DNA of 64,000 bases from Enterobacter asburiae (GTDB taxonomy: Bacteria > Pseudomonadota > Gammaproteobacteria > Enterobacterales > Enterobacteriaceae), in NCBI RefSeq assembly GCF_008080435.1, contig NZ_VRKN01000008.1:62001-126000 (forward strand). The letters are read 5' to 3'. Of the stretch, positions 63,104 to 64,000 are shown piece after piece (the first letter of the stretch is position 1; each line of letters begins with the position of its first letter). Below the pieces are notes generated by a model that was given only the letters and a program-made list of their open reading frames with translations, was not told where the DNA came from and ran no database searches. The translations under genes and the position numbers were made by a program.

Positions 63104-63376
63104 TCAGTTTACTGCGTCTTTCAGCGCTTTACCTGCACGGAAACCTGGCACTTTAGCAGCAGCAATGGTGATCTCTTTACCGGTCTGAGGGTTGCGGCCA
63201 GTACGGGCAGCACGCTCTTTAACAGCAAAAGTACCGAAGCCTACCAGTGCAACGTCGTCTCCAGCCTGCAGAGATTCAGTAACAGAAGCAATTAATGCAT
63301 CTAACGCACGTCCAGCTGCAGCTTTAGAAATATCAGCACCAGCAGCAATTTTGTCAATCAGTTGAGATTTATTCAC
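63104..63376 (-). CDS. hupB: HupB, HU-beta nucleoid protein
   Basis: 90 residues, E. coli length, with the DNA-binding arm [28 protein letters not shown] and [15 protein letters not shown]-terminus. It compacts and bends DNA as a dimer with HU-alpha. An AGAGAGG-type site precedes the ATG. Confidence 0.98.
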   Translation of the reverse strand: MNKSQLIDKIAAGADISKAAAGRALDALIASVTESLQAGDDVALVGFGTFAVKERAARTGRNPQTGKEITIAAAKVPGFRAGKALKDAVN

Positions 63377-63522
63377 TGTTCTCTTCCTCTCTTTATAATT
63401 TATATCGCGCCTGAATCCTTCACAACGCGACCGCGCAGCAGTTATATCAGGCCTGCCATGACCTTACAACACCCGTTGTTGATGGCTGACCTAATCAGCA
63501 ATCTAAATTAGCTATACAAAAA

Positions 63523-63556
63523 AAGGCTGGCAAGTGCGAAATGACTTACCAGCCTT
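63523..63556 (-). terminator. Terminator of lon
   Basis: AAGGCTGG (63523-63530) pairs with CCAGCCTT (63549-63556), with additional pairs inside and a T-run on the minus strand. Lies directly after the lon stop. Confidence 0.88.
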
Positions 63557-63586
63557 ATTTTTATTGACGCTCTTTGCGCGAGGTCA

Positions 63587-64000
63587 CTATTTTGCGGTTA
63601 CAACCTGCATTCCGGAGGGTTCATTCTGCAGTGCGAGACTGAGAACTTCCTCAATTCGCTTCACAGGATGGATCTGCAGATCGGCAATCACGTTGTCCGG
63701 AATCTCTTCCAGATCGCGTTTATTTTCGTAAGGGATCAATACGGTTTTGATCCCACCACGGTGTGCCGCCAGCAGTTTTTCTTTTAAACCACCAATCGGC
63801 AGAACCTGACCACGCAGCGTAATTTCACCGGTCATTGCCACATCGGCACGCACCGGGTTCCCTGTCAGGCAGGAAACCAGAGCGGTACACATGGCAATAC
63901 CCGCGCTTGGGCCATCTTTCGGCGTCGCGCCTTCCGGAACGTGCACGTGGATGTCGCGTTTTTCGTAGAAATCAGGGTTGATACCCAGTTTCTCCGCACG
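63587..64000 (-). CDS. lon: Lon protease, C-terminal 137 residues (runs off window)
   Basis: The proteolytic end of the ATP-dependent Lon protease. The catalytic Ser lies in [14 protein letters not shown] and the catalytic Lys in [18 protein letters not shown]-like degron-binding parts are upstream, outside the window. The 137 residues correspond to about residues 648-784 of E. coli Lon. Lon degrades SulA, RcsA and misfolded proteins. The frame extends beyond base 64000. hupB follows. Confidence 0.97.
   Translation of the reverse strand, partial: RAEKLGINPDFYEKRDIHVHVPEGATPKDGPSAGIAMCTALVSCLTGNPVRADVAMTGEITLRGQVLPIGGLKEKLLAAHRGGIKTVLIPYENKRDLEEIPDNVIADLQIHPVKRIEEVLSLALQNEPSGMQVVTAK

Overview
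The window is a stretch of enterobacterial chromosome of the Escherichia/Enterobacter type. Almost every gene has the length and protein sequence expected for the E. coli 10-11 minute region, and the order is the same read in reverse: fetB-fetA, qmcA-ybbJ, cueR/copA, ybaP, ybaK, ushA, fsr, ybaL, gsk, hemH, adk, htpG, recR-ybaB-dnaX, apt, ybaN, priC-ybaM, mscK, acrR/acrAB, tomB-hha, maa, ylaC, pdeB, ffs, ybaZ, ybaY, tesB, amtB-glnK, mdlB-mdlA, decR, cof, ybaE, queC, fadM, ybaV, ppiD, hupB, lon. It is not E. coli itself: protein identities are clearly below 100 %, aes, ybaQ and ybaA are missing from their usual places, and several genes are extra. An Enterobacter, Lelliottia or Leclercia relative fits best; this is inferred from gene content, not from a database search.

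Layout. 1-7.8 kb: iron-linked ABC transporter (fetAB), an unrecognised gene, SPFH/NfeD pair, copper efflux (cueR/copA with a classic 19-bp-spacer promoter), ybaP, the small RNA ChiX, ybaK. 7.8-16 kb: ushA, fsr, ybaL, then purine, haem and nucleotide enzymes (gsk, hemH, adk). 16-22 kb: htpG with a visible sigma-32 promoter, and recombination/replication genes including dnaX with its programmed frameshift site. 22-32 kb: priC, ybaM, mscK, and the acrR/acrAB efflux locus with its operator. 32-34 kb: tomB-hha, maa, ylaC. 34-47 kb is the variable part: a MocR-type regulator facing an acetyltransferase, the zinc-independent ribosomal protein pair rpmE2-rpmJ2 with a Zur-like box, pdeB interrupted by an amber codon, nickel/cobalt efflux rcnR/rcnA with perfect operators, a lacI-lacZ pair lacking lacY, a yczE/yczR-like pair, and a small AT-rich two-gene cassette with a ribbon-helix-helix protein. 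47-64 kb returns to conserved backbone: 4.5S RNA, nitrogen sensing (glnK-amtB with sigma-54 promoter), mdlAB, decR with a cdsH-like cysteine desulfhydrase, fatty-acid-linked fadM with a FadR-like site, ppiD, hupB and the C-terminal end of lon.

Themes. Metal and stress homeostasis recur (copper, nickel/cobalt, zinc, iron, drug efflux, heat shock), usually with recognisable operators beside the genes. A family of palindromic repeats with the core CCCTCACCC...CCCTCTCC lies in several intergenic gaps, and one copy supplies the C-terminal codons of ybaM. No prophage, insertion sequence, CRISPR array or tRNA gene was seen. I did not find a clearly novel large system. The best candidates for something undescribed are the RHH cassette at 46.4-46.9 kb, the orphan gene at 975-1826, and the divergent MocR/acetyltransferase pair.
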